Positions 24,832-33,037 of a stretch of DNA of 64,000 nucleotides are shown piece by piece (within the stretch, counting starts at the first letter, position 1; each line of letters begins with the position of its first letter). A model generated the notes under the pieces. That model ran no database searches and was not told the DNA's origin. It was given only the letters and a program-made list of their open reading frames with translations. Source of the DNA: JAJDTQ01 sp965204235 (GTDB taxonomy: Bacteria; Desulfobacterota; Binatia; UBA9968; JAJDTQ01); NCBI GenBank assembly GCA_965204235.1, contig OZ241979.1:1550001-1614000 (forward strand). Direction: 5' to 3'. Position numbers and translations under genes: made by a program.

Positions 24832-27530
24832 TCCACCACCTTGCGGCAGGGGCTCCAGGCCGGCAGATCGACGCCGGTCACGCCCACGCCCACGGGCACG
24901 CCCAGGACCCCTTCGGTCATGCTCCCGGTCAGGCGCGCCGGCAGCCGGTACGCGGCCCCGTCGAGTCGGACCTCCACCAGCGCGCCTTCCTCCACCCCCA
25001 GCTTCCGTGCGTCCTCGGGGTTCATGGCGGCGTAGGGCTCCGGGCTCCGTTGGGCCACTGCGGGCGACGCCGCGCTCCATTCCTCCGAGCCGAATATGTG
25101 GTGCAGCGGCGCCACCAGGACTTCGCCGGGCCGCGGCTCGAACGGGTCCGGTACGTCGATGCCGTCCACCGCGGCCCCGCGGGCTCCGGGCTCGACCAGG
25201 CGTTGGCCCGGGTCGCCTCCTTCCAGCGCGCCGCCCACTTCGGACTGGAACTTGTTGAGGGACTGGACCGAGTTCCATCCGGGCGTCCAGAACCGGGTGA
25301 TGAGCGGCGCGGGGGGCCGCTGCGGATAGCCTTCCATGGAGAACGCCAGCGGCGAATCCGGGTCGGCCGGCGGCTTGGGCTCATGGACGCTCAGGTCCGC
25401 CCGGACCGCGGTGCGGCCGCTCGCCCGGGGCGACTGGCGCGGCACTTTCTCTCCGTTCACGCGGTACGCCGCGGTGGGCAGGCCCTCCGGCAGCGGTGCG
25501 AACGCCGCCACCTCCCGGGCCAGCGCCGCCCGCAGGTCGTCCGGCGACCCCAGCCCCGCGAGCTCCGTGCGGCCCGCGGCCTGGGCCAACTCCCGCAGCC
25601 AGCGCCAGCCGGGCCGCACGTCCCCTTCGGGCGCGAAGACCTGGTAGAACCGCTGCGCCCGGCCTTCGTTGCTCACCACGGTGCCCTCGGCCTCGGCAAA
25701 GGAGCCGGCCGGCAGGGCCACTTCGGCCTTGGCCACGGTGGCGTGCGTCGAGTGGTCGATGGCCACCACGCGGGCCGCGGCCAGCATGGCGTCCACCGAG
25801 GCGCGGCTCGCCCGGCGATAGAGGTCGTTCTCCAGCACCACCACCGTGTCCGCAAGACCGTCCGCCACCCTCTGGAACGCTTCCGCGGCGCCCATGGGGT
25901 GCAGCAGGCCCAGACCGAAGCTGTTGCACTCGGAAGCGGCGAAGCACAGGTCCGCAGGCCGCTCCCTGCCCAAGGCCCGGGCCACCTGCGCGGCCGCGTC
26001 GATGACGGCCTCGCTGCCGCTGCCGGACCCGGACACCACCACCGGCCGCTCGGCCTGCCTCAGCGAAGCGGCGATCTCCCGGGCCAGGGCGCGGTCGCCC
26101 TCCGACAGCCTCTCCACCTCCGGAGCGTCCTCGTCCAGGGCCCGGGCCACGGCGAACCCCAGGCGCGCCACGTCGTCCGGCGCCCCCCGATAGCTCCGGG
26201 CGGCCACCTCGTCCAACCGGACGCCGCCGGTGGTGGCCACATGCACGGGTCCCTTCCGCTGCTGCATCGCCTCGCGCAACGCGGCGTCGTCCCACCCGGG
26301 GATGCGCAACCGCATGGCCTGCCGGCGCGGCGCCTGCTCCGCCGCCCGGCGCACGGCCAGGGCCAGGCGGGGCGCGGTCTGGGTGAGGTCCTCTCCCAGG
26401 ACGAAGACCGCGTCCGCGGACTCCACTTCGCGCAGCGACGGGGCGCGGACGCCGGGGCCGCGGAGCGCCCGCAACATGCGCGCCACCAGGTGGTCCTCCC
26501 CGGCGGACATGCCGCTGAAGAAGTTGTGGGCTCCCACCAGGGTGCGGAGCGCGAAGTTGGCCTCCAGCGACGCCCGCGGCGAGCCGATGCCGATGACCCG
26601 GGACGACCGGCCCAGCAGCGGGGCGGCCCGGTCCAGGGCCTCCGCGGCGCCCACCGGCCGGCCCTCGCCCCGGTCCCGCACCAGCGGACTCCGCAGGCGC
26701 CCTTCCCCGTTCACGAAGTCGTAGCCGAAACGCCCCCGGTCGCAGAGGAAGTAGCCGTTGACCTCGGAGTTGTAGCGGTTGAGGATGCGGCGGAGCCGAC
26801 CGTAGCGCTCCCCGGCAATGGTGTTGCAACCGAGGCTGCAATGGACGCACACGGAGGGGGCCGTCTGCAGGTCCCACTTGCGGGTGTAATGCGGCTTCAG
26901 GGTCTTGTCGGTGAAGACCCCGGTGGGGCAGACCTCCACCAGGTTGCCGCTGAACTCGTTCTCCAGGACGCCGTCTTCGTGACGGCCGAAATAGACGTGG
27001 TTGTGCGACGCGAAGGCGTCCAGGTCCCTGCCGCCGGCGTAGTCCCGGTAGAAACGCACGCAGCGGTAGCAGGTGATGCACCGGTTCATCTCGTGGTTGA
27101 GGAACGGTCCCAGTTGCTGGTTGGCGAAGGTGCGCTTGCCGAAACGGTACCGCCGGTAGTTGTGCCCGGTCATCACCGTCATGTCCTGGAGGTGGCACTC
27201 CCCGCCCTCGTCGCACACCGGACAGTCGTGGGGGTGGTTGCTCATGAGGAGCTCGATGATGCCCGCCCGGAACTGCGCGGCCTCCTCGTCGCGGATGGAG
27301 ATGCGGGCGCCGTCCAGGGCCGGCGTCATGCACGCCATGACGATGCGGCCGCGCCGGTCGTCCTCGTCCCGGTACTGCTTGACCGCGCACTGGCGGCAGG
27401 CGCCCACCGAGCCCAGGGCCGGGTGCCAGCAGAAGTACGGCAGGTCCAGGCCCCGGGACAGGCACTCCTCCAGCAGGTTCCTGCCGGGGTCCGCCTCGTA
27501 GGAACGGCCGTCAACGTGGATCGTGGCCAT
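24828..27530 (-). CDS. nuoG: NADH-quinone oxidoreductase subunit G (large Fe-S subunit)
   Basis: 900 residues (E. coli NuoG is 908). The N-terminal [2Fe-2S] domain is YFCWHPALGSVGACRQCAVK with a fourth Cys in MACMTP. His-Cys ligands of N3 are in HDCPVCDEGGECHLQD, [4Fe-4S] ligands in CITCYRCV and CPTGVF, and an N7-like CVHCSLGC motif follows. After that comes a molybdopterin-oxidoreductase-like domain without a cofactor role. It forms the electron wire of the peripheral arm. The start is seven bases from the nuoF stop. Confidence 0.95.
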   Translation of the reverse strand: MATIHVDGRSYEADPGRNLLEECLSRGLDLPYFCWHPALGSVGACRQCAVKQYRDEDDRRGRIVMACMTPALDGARISIRDEEAAQFRAGIIELLMSNHPHDCPVCDEGGECHLQDMTVMTGHNYRRYRFGKRTFANQQLGPFLNHEMNRCITCYRCVRFYRDYAGGRDLDAFASHNHVYFGRHEDGVLENEFSGNLVEVCPTGVFTDKTLKPHYTRKWDLQTAPSVCVHCSLGCNTIAGERYGRLRRILNRYNSEVNGYFLCDRGRFGYDFVNGEGRLRSPLVRDRGEGRPVGAAEALDRAAPLLGRSSRVIGIGSPRASLEANFALRTLVGAHNFFSGMSAGEDHLVARMLRALRGPGVRAPSLREVESADAVFVLGEDLTQTAPRLALAVRRAAEQAPRRQAMRLRIPGWDDAALREAMQQRKGPVHVATTGGVRLDEVAARSYRGAPDDVARLGFAVARALDEDAPEVERLSEGDRALAREIAASLRQAERPVVVSGSGSGSEAVIDAAAQVARALGRERPADLCFAASECNSFGLGLLHPMGAAEAFQRVADGLADTVVVLENDLYRRASRASVDAMLAAARVVAIDHSTHATVAKAEVALPAGSFAEAEGTVVSNEGRAQRFYQVFAPEGDVRPGWRWLRELAQAAGRTELAGLGSPDDLRAALAREVAAFAPLPEGLPTAAYRVNGEKVPRQSPRASGRTAVRADLSVHEPKPPADPDSPLAFSMEGYPQRPPAPLITRFWTPGWNSVQSLNKFQSEVGGALEGGDPGQRLVEPGARGAAVDGIDVPDPFEPRPGEVLVAPLHHIFGSEEWSAASPAVAQRSPEPYAAMNPEDARKLGVEEGALVEVRLDGAAYRLPARLTGSMTEGVLGVPVGVGVTGVDLPAWSPCRKVVE

Positions 27531-27536
27531 GATCGT

Positions 27537-28823
27537 TCATGCTGCGTCGCTCCTGGGAACGAGCTTCTCGAAGTCTTCCCGGAAATACTTGAGGGCGCTC
27601 TGCAACGGCTCCATGGCGCCGGGGGCCAGCGCGCAGAAGGTGTTGCCCGGACCCATCATCCGCGTGTGCATCTCCAGCCGCTCCAGGTCCCCCCGGCGTC
27701 CCCGGCCCTCCAGGAGCCCCTGGAGTATCCGGGCGGTCCAGGGGAGGCCGTCGCGGCACGGCGTGCACCAGCCGCAGGACTCCTGGGCGAAGAAGCGCTC
27801 CAGGTTGAGCACCATGCCCACCACCGAGGTCTTGTGGTCCAAGACGATCATCAGGCCGGTGCCCAGGCGGCTGCCCGCGGCCTGCACCGACTGGTAGTCC
27901 ATCTTCACGTCCAGGTGCTCCTCCACCAGGAAGTCCGTGGAGGCGCCCCCCGGCAGCAGGCCGCGGAACCGGTAGCCGTCGCGCATGCCCCGGGCCCGCC
28001 GCTCGAGGATCTCGCGGATGGTGGTCCCCAGCGGCAGCTCCCAGGCGCCCGGCCGCTTCACCCGGCCGCTCACGCCGTAGAGCTTGGTGCCGCCGTCCTC
28101 GCTGCGGCTCAGATCCAGGTACCACCGGGCGCCGTTGCGGAGGATCGGGGCCACGTTGCACAAGGTCTCCACGTTCTGGACGATGGTGGGCTTGCCCCAG
28201 AGCCCGCTCACCTGGGGGAACGGCGGCTTGGCCCGGGGGTTGGCGCGCTTGCCCTCCAGCGCGTTGAGCAACCCGGTCTCCTCGCCGCACATGTAACGCC
28301 CGGCGCTGGTGTGCAGGCGCAGGTCGAAGCCGAAGTCCGAGCCGAGGACGTTCTTGCCCAGGTAGCCCTTGTCGTACGCCTCGCCCAGCGCCCGGGCGAT
28401 CCTCTCGGCCGCCACCTTGTAGGCCCAGCGCAGGAAGACGTACCCCGTCGCCGCCTGGATCGCATAGGCGGCCAGGACCATCCCCTCGATGAGCAGGTGG
28501 GGGTTCCCTTCCAGCAGGATGCGGTCCTTGAACGTTCCCGGCTCCATCTCGTCGGCGTTGGCCACCAGGTACTTGGGCGTCGGGGCGTCGTCTCCCATGG
28601 GCACGAAGCTCCACTTCTGGCCCGTGGGAAACCCCGCGCCGCCGCGGCCCCGGAGCCTGGAGTCCGTCACCTCCTTCAGGACGTCCGCGGGGGTCATCTC
28701 CCTGAGCACCCGGCGGAGCGCCTCGTACCCGCCGACCGCCTCGTAGGCGGCCAGGTCCAGCACGCCGCCGTCCGACCTCAGGTCCCCCGTGAGGGGCTTG
28801 TCCATGGCTGATCCGCCTGCCAT
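27537..28823 (-). CDS. nuoF: NADH-quinone oxidoreductase subunit F (FMN/NADH-binding)
   Basis: 428 residues. The NADH-binding glycine-rich motif SRLRGRGGAGFPTGQKWSFV, FMN-site motif VANADEMEPGTFKDR and N3 cluster Cys residues CGWCTPCRDG with a fourth Cys (NTFCALAPGA) are all present. It oxidises NADH and passes electrons to FMN. The ATG at 28823 has TGAGGCG nine bases upstream; the ATG at 28805 (MDKPLTG) is a close alternative with a weaker site. It follows nuoE after 11 bases. Confidence 0.95.
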   Translation of the reverse strand: MAGGSAMDKPLTGDLRSDGGVLDLAAYEAVGGYEALRRVLREMTPADVLKEVTDSRLRGRGGAGFPTGQKWSFVPMGDDAPTPKYLVANADEMEPGTFKDRILLEGNPHLLIEGMVLAAYAIQAATGYVFLRWAYKVAAERIARALGEAYDKGYLGKNVLGSDFGFDLRLHTSAGRYMCGEETGLLNALEGKRANPRAKPPFPQVSGLWGKPTIVQNVETLCNVAPILRNGARWYLDLSRSEDGGTKLYGVSGRVKRPGAWELPLGTTIREILERRARGMRDGYRFRGLLPGGASTDFLVEEHLDVKMDYQSVQAAGSRLGTGLMIVLDHKTSVVGMVLNLERFFAQESCGWCTPCRDGLPWTARILQGLLEGRGRRGDLERLEMHTRMMGPGNTFCALAPGAMEPLQSALKYFREDFEKLVPRSDAA

Positions 28824-28834
28824 ACGTCGTCGCC

Positions 28835-29305
28835 TCACGCGCCCCGGTGGCGGCCGAGTATCTCGTCCACCTTGTCGTTGTCGAGGTTCCGGTAGAGTTG
28901 GTCCCCCACCATCATGGCGGGACCCCGGTCGCACGTGCCCAGGCAGCACATGGGAAGCAGGGTGAACTTGCCGTCCGCGGTGGTCTCGCCCGGCTCGACC
29001 CCGAGACGCGCCTTCAGGTGGCCGAGGATCTCCTCATAGCCCATGATCCAGCAACTGACGCTGTCGCAGAGCAGGATGACGTTCTCCCCCACGGGTTTGC
29101 GGAAGATGAGGTTGTAGAAGGTGGCCACGCTGTCCAGCGCCTCCGGGCTCATGTCCAGCAGCCCGGCGACCTCCTTCAAGTGCTCGTCCGACACCCAGCG
29201 GCGCTGCTCCTGGACGATCTTCAGCGCCTCCACGCACGCGGCCTGGGGGTAGTCGTAGTGGGCGGCCTCCTCCCGGATCCGCTCTCGCTCCCGTTCCGTC
29301 AGCAT
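28835..29305 (-). CDS. nuoE: NADH-quinone oxidoreductase subunit E ([2Fe-2S])
   Basis: 156 residues, thioredoxin-like ferredoxin fold. The cluster N1a ligands are Cys80 and Cys85 (LLCDSVSCWIMG) and Cys121 and Cys125 (CCLGTCDRGP). An N-terminal helical part includes AACVEALKIVQEQRRWVSDE. It partners NuoF in the NADH dehydrogenase module and starts 16 bases after nuoCD. Confidence 0.95.
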   Translation of the reverse strand: MLTERERERIREEAAHYDYPQAACVEALKIVQEQRRWVSDEHLKEVAGLLDMSPEALDSVATFYNLIFRKPVGENVILLCDSVSCWIMGYEEILGHLKARLGVEPGETTADGKFTLLPMCCLGTCDRGPAMMVGDQLYRNLDNDKVDEILGRHRGA

Positions 29306-29321
29306 GACCCCCTCGCCGCCT

Positions 29322-31070
29322 TCACCTGTCGATGTCCGCGAGCACGAAGTCGATGCTCCCCAGTATCGCCAACAGGTCCGGCACCATCACGCCCCGGCTC
29401 ATCAGCGGGATCATCTGCATGTGGGCGAACGACGGCGTCCGGATGCGCACCCGGTAGGGGATGGCGCCGCCGTCGCTCACCAGCCGGTAGCCGTTGTTCC
29501 CCTTGGTGGCCTCGATGCCGGTGAAGGACTCTCCCGCGGGGATCACCGGCCCCCAGCTCACGTTGAGGAAATGGTTGATGAGCGTCTCGATGTCGTGCAT
29601 GGTGCGCTCTTTCCGCGGCGGCGTGGTCAGCGGATGATCCGACTTGTAGTGGCCTGCGGGCATGTTCTTCAGGCACTGGTCGATGATCCGGAGGCTCTGG
29701 CGCATCTCCTCGATGCGCACCACCGCGCGGTCGTAGCAGTCGCCCTTGCAGGCGACGGGGACGTCGAAGTCGAACTGCTCGTAACCCGAGTAGGGCCGTT
29801 TCTTGCGGAAGTCCCAGTCGAAGCCGCACGCCCGGAGCCCCGGGCCGGTCACGCCCCAGTCCACGGCTTCCTCCGCGGTGTAGGCGCCGATGCCCTGGGT
29901 GCGCGCCTTGAAGATGCGGTTCTGCATCACGATCTTGTCGTACTCGTCCAGCCGGTCGGGGAGGTAATCGACGAAGTCCCGCACCATCCCCTGCCAGCCC
30001 CTGGGCAGGTCCTGGGCCACGCCGCCGATGCGGAACCAGCTCGGATGCATGCGGCCGCCGCACACGGCCTGCACGATGTCGAAGATCCGCTCCCGGTCGT
30101 TGAAGGTATAGAACACCGCGGAGAGGGAGCCCACGTCCTGGGCGAAGGTGCCGTACCACACCAGGTGGCTGGCGATGCGGAAGAACTCGCACATCATCAC
30201 GCGGATGACCTTGGCGCGGTCGGGCACGTCGATGCCGGCCAACTGCTCCACCGAGAGCACGTAGGCCAGGTTGTTCATCACGCCGCCCAGGTAGTCGATG
30301 CGGTCCGTGTAGGGGATGAAGGAGTGCCAGGACTGCCGTTCCCCCATCTTCTCCGCGCCCCGGTGATGGAACCCGATCTCGGGCAGGGCATCGACGATCT
30401 CCTCGCCGTCGAGTTGCAGTATGATGCGGATGACGCCGTGGGTGCCGGGATGCTGCGGCCCGACGTTGAGGAACATGAAGTCGGCGCCTTCCCGGGTGCG
30501 CTTCATGCCCCAGTCCTCGGGCCGGAACCGGAGTGCCTCCTGTTCCCGGTCCTGCCTGTGGTCGGGGAGTTGGAACGGACCCATCTCGGTGGCCCGGGCC
30601 GGGTGCTCCTTCCGCAGCGGATGCCCTTCCCAGGTGAGGGGCATGAGGATGCGGCGCAGCGACGGATGGCCGTCGAAGCGGACGCCGAACATGTCCCAGA
30701 CCTCGCGTTCGTACCAGTTGGCCGAGGGCCACAGGGGGGTCACCGAAGGCGTCGAGGCCGAGTCTTCGGAAAGGGCGACCTTGATGCACAGGTCCTCGTT
30801 CCGCTCATAGGAGAGCAGGTGGTAGAGGACGGTGAAATCGCTGTCGGGCTGGCCGTCCCGGTGCTTGCGGAAGCGTTCGTCGATGGCGGTCAGGTCGTAC
30901 AGCGTGCCGAACGGCCGGTCCACCCCGGTCTTCAGGAACTTCAGCACCTCGGGCAAGCGCTCCCCGGACGTCCACAGGGTGGGAAACCCGCATCGGGTGT
31001 CCTCCGCGGCAAAGGCGTCGGCGCCGAAGCGGCCTTCGAGCTCGGTCACGACCGCGGGGGCATCACTCAT
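29322..31070 (-). CDS. nuoCD: NADH-quinone oxidoreductase fused subunit CD
   Basis: 582 residues, NuoC and NuoD in one chain as in E. coli. The first 190 or so residues are NuoC (WYEREVWDMFGVRFDGHPSL; HPLRKEHPA). The rest is NuoD, the 49-kDa-type quinone-site subunit derived from hydrogenase, with FLNVGPQHPGTHGVIRIILQ and HHRGAEKMGE. The fusion is typical of gammaproteobacterial-like and several other lineages, and not universal, so it is a useful taxonomic clue. The start Met at 31070 fits the NuoC N-terminus; upstream in-frame codons are not family-like. The 118-base gap from nuoB is the widest in the operon. Confidence 0.95.
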   Translation of the reverse strand: MSDAPAVVTELEGRFGADAFAAEDTRCGFPTLWTSGERLPEVLKFLKTGVDRPFGTLYDLTAIDERFRKHRDGQPDSDFTVLYHLLSYERNEDLCIKVALSEDSASTPSVTPLWPSANWYEREVWDMFGVRFDGHPSLRRILMPLTWEGHPLRKEHPARATEMGPFQLPDHRQDREQEALRFRPEDWGMKRTREGADFMFLNVGPQHPGTHGVIRIILQLDGEEIVDALPEIGFHHRGAEKMGERQSWHSFIPYTDRIDYLGGVMNNLAYVLSVEQLAGIDVPDRAKVIRVMMCEFFRIASHLVWYGTFAQDVGSLSAVFYTFNDRERIFDIVQAVCGGRMHPSWFRIGGVAQDLPRGWQGMVRDFVDYLPDRLDEYDKIVMQNRIFKARTQGIGAYTAEEAVDWGVTGPGLRACGFDWDFRKKRPYSGYEQFDFDVPVACKGDCYDRAVVRIEEMRQSLRIIDQCLKNMPAGHYKSDHPLTTPPRKERTMHDIETLINHFLNVSWGPVIPAGESFTGIEATKGNNGYRLVSDGGAIPYRVRIRTPSFAHMQMIPLMSRGVMVPDLLAILGSIDFVLADIDR

Positions 31071-31188
31071 CGGTGCGAACCGCCGCCCTTCTTCGGATGA
31101 ACGTGGCGCCCATGTCTTGGTTCGTGCGGAAGAGCGGCGGTCTCCAACCCTCTCACCATCAGCGGCGATTCGCTGCCCCAACGGCCTG

Positions 31189-31818
31189 CTAGACGTCGTC
31201 CGGCGAGCGCAGGCTCGTGGCGCGCACGCGGTCGGGCCGCTTGAGGTCGCGCATGACCGGCCGTGGACCCTTGTCCACGCCCTGGGGCCCCACCATCCAG
31301 CTCAGCGGCCGGCGCTCGTTGCCCACGGCCTTCTGCAACAGCGTCAATGCCTCCAGGAAGGCGAAGGGGCTCGGCGGACACCCCGGCACGTAAACGTCCA
31401 CGGGAAGGATCTTGTCCACCCCCTGCACCACGCTGTAGATGTCGTACATGCCGCCCGAGTTGGCGCACGAGCCCATGGAGATGACCCAGCGGGGCTCCAT
31501 CATCTGCTCGTAGAGCCGCCGGACGACGGGCGCCATCTTGATGAAGCAGGTGCCCGCGATGACGATGACGTCGGCTTCCCGCGGCGTGCCGCGGATGACC
31601 TCCGCGCCGAAACGGGCCACGTCGAACTTGCTGGTGAGGCTGGTGGCCATCTCGACGAAACAGCAGGAGAGCCCGAAATGGAACGGCCAGATGGAGTTCT
31701 TGCGGCCCCAGGCCACCAAGTCCTCCATGCGGGCCATGACCAGGAGCCTGCGTATGGCTTCGTCGAAACCGCCCTTCTCCGCGGCCGCGGGCCGGGGCCT
31801 GGACAACGACCACTGCAC
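31189..31818 (-). CDS. nuoB: NADH-quinone oxidoreductase subunit B (cluster N2)
   Basis: 209 residues. The tandem cysteines Cys52-Cys53 (GLSCCFVEM), Cys118 (ISMGSCANSGG) and Cys147 (VPGCPPSP) ligate cluster N2, the last relay before quinone. A C-terminal 30-residue tail (KGPRPVMRDLKRPDRVRATS) is hydrophilic. It lies nine bases after nuoA. Confidence 0.96.
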   Translation of the reverse strand: MQWSLSRPRPAAAEKGGFDEAIRRLLVMARMEDLVAWGRKNSIWPFHFGLSCCFVEMATSLTSKFDVARFGAEVIRGTPREADVIVIAGTCFIKMAPVVRRLYEQMMEPRWVISMGSCANSGGMYDIYSVVQGVDKILPVDVYVPGCPPSPFAFLEALTLLQKAVGNERRPLSWMVGPQGVDKGPRPVMRDLKRPDRVRATSLRSPDDV

Positions 31819-31827
31819 GGAACCCCC

Positions 31828-32229
31828 TTACCCTTTCTCCCGGGCGGCCTTGGCCGTCCTGAGGCGCGCGGGCTCCCAGTCCAGCGCGCCCATGCGGTAC
31901 TCGTAGAGCAGCGCCACCACCAGCACCGCAACGAAGACCAGCAGGCCCGCGTACCCGGCCCAACCCACTTCCTCGTAAGCCACCGCGTATGCGAAGATGA
32001 AGACCGCCTCCAGGTCGAAGATCACGAACAGCATGGCCACGACGTAGAACTTCACCGACAGCCGCACCCGCGCCGACCCGGTGGAGACGACGCCGGACTC
32101 GTAGGGCTCCCCGGTGGCGCGGTCCGAATGCCGTTCCCCGAGGACGTACGACAGGCCGATCATGCTGCCCGCCACCACGAGCGCGATCAGGAAGTAGAGT
32201 CCCAACGGCCAGAGTGTATCGCTACCCAT
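31828..32229 (-). CDS. nuoA: NADH-quinone oxidoreductase subunit A
   Basis: 133 residues with three membrane helices. The conserved loop GEPYESGVVSTGSARVRLSV (family ExG...G.a..r) and FDLEAVFIFAYAV with its buried Asp/Glu are visible. It is the first gene of the complex I operon. A sigma70-like promoter lies 55-83 bases upstream. The Shine-Dalgarno sequence is weak. Confidence 0.95.
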   Translation of the reverse strand: MGSDTLWPLGLYFLIALVVAGSMIGLSYVLGERHSDRATGEPYESGVVSTGSARVRLSVKFYVVAMLFVIFDLEAVFIFAYAVAYEEVGWAGYAGLLVFVAVLVVALLYEYRMGALDWEPARLRTAKAAREKG

Positions 32230-32283
32230 GAGTTGTCGCCGCGCACGGCCTTGCGAGGAAAGTCATGCCCGAGCCGGCCTCCA

Positions 32284-32312
32284 AGCCTAGTACACGGGCC
32301 GCGGAACGTCAA
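32284..32312 (-). promoter_or_regulatory. Promoter of the nuo operon
   Basis: On the minus strand, TTGACG (32312-32307) and TAGGCT (32289-32284) are separated by exactly 17 bases, giving a good sigma70-like promoter oriented into nuoA with a leader of roughly 50 bases. Seen directly; activity is inferred. Confidence 0.65.
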
Positions 32313-32386
32313 CTATCGGCAGGGAAACCCGGCCGCGCGGCGCCGTATTTCCAGGTCGGGCGGCGGATTCCGGGCAGCGCTGCGGG

Positions 32387-32413
32387 TTGCCGGAGCGCGC
32401 CTGCCGGTATAGA
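32387..32413 (+). promoter_or_regulatory. Possible promoter of the GST-like/larE pair
   Basis: TTGCCG (32387-32392) and TATAGA (32408-32413) are separated by 15 bases, a short spacer. The pair sits about 55 bases before the strong GGGAGG-ATG of the putative selenoprotein gene. It is divergent from the nuo promoter within a 237-base intergenic region. Confidence 0.4.
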
Positions 32414-32466
32414 AAGAGGAACCACGGGAAGAAAAGTACGGGAAACCACCAACACGGGAGGACGAC

Positions 32467-33030
32467 ATGTTGCGACTGCTGTCTTACGGTCCCTGACCGT
32501 ACGCCCACAGGACAAGGCTTGTCCTGGCAGAGAAAGACATCCCCTACGAGCTCGTGGAGTGCGACCTCCGCGACAAACCCGAGGAGCTCCTCAGGCTCAA
32601 CCCCTATGCCAAGGTGCCGGTGCTGGTGGACGGGGACGCGGTGATCTACGAGTCGGCCGTCATCAACGAGTACCTGGACGAGAAGTTTCCCCGGACGCCG
32701 CTGATGCCCAAGGACTTGGTGCTGCGCTCGCAAGTGCGCATCTGGATCGACTTCTGCAACACCCGGCTCCAGGCCGCGGCGGGAAACATACGGCACGACC
32801 ACGACGTCGAGAACAACAGGAAGCGGTTGGCGCAGCACTTGGCGACGCTGGACCGACGGATGGCCGGGCGGGACTTCATCGTCGGCGACTATTCGCTGGC
32901 GGACATCACCTACATCCCGTTCTTCACCCGGCAAGACCACTACCAGGCGTCCATCGGCGATGACCTGCCGAACCTGAAACGCTGGCGCGACTCCCTGCTG
33001 GAGCGCCCGAAGGTCAAGGCCACGCCCTGA
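32467..33030 (+). CDS. Glutathione S-transferase-like protein, putative selenoprotein (in-frame TGA at catalytic Cys)
   Basis: The ATG at 32467 follows a strong GGGAGG (32456-32461). Reading on gives MLRLLSYGP, then TGA (32494-32496), then PYAHRTRLVLAEKDIPYELV with no further stop until 33030, for 187 residues in total. The segment is the N-terminal thioredoxin-fold of a GST (omega/SspA-like). The TGA falls exactly where such proteins have the catalytic Cys of C-P-Y-A-H-R / glutaredoxin CPYC. The cis-Pro motif AKVPVLVDGDAVIYESAVIN and the helical C-domain (DFIVGDYSLADITYIPFFTR) are intact. A hairpin resembling a bacterial SECIS follows the TGA. Selenocysteine insertion is therefore my preferred reading. 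A nonsense mutation or sequencing error is the alternative; translation from GTG 32554 would lack the active site. larE follows after seven bases. Confidence 0.75.
32508..32526 (+). promoter_or_regulatory. Putative bacterial SECIS hairpin
   Basis: CAGGACA (32508-32514) pairs perfectly with TGTCCTG (32520-32526) around the loop AGGCT; an eighth A-T pair would leave the loop GGC. The apical loop begins 19 bases after the TGA at 32494-32496 and has G in its first two positions. That fits the known bacterial SECIS rules: a stem-loop shortly after UGA, loop about 16-37 bases away, and a conserved G at the loop start. The element lies inside the reading frame, as bacterial SECIS elements do. Confidence 0.6.
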
Positions 33031-33037
33031 GACGCGG

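Noticed and set aside
25050..28811. A 1250-codon plus-strand frame opposite nuoG and nuoF
   Set aside because: It mirrors the codon bias of the nuo genes and has no family signature.
32554..33030. Short GST frame starting after the TGA as the real gene
   Set aside because: It would lack the first beta strand and the active site, and the only strong ribosome-binding site serves the ATG at 32467 upstream of the TGA.
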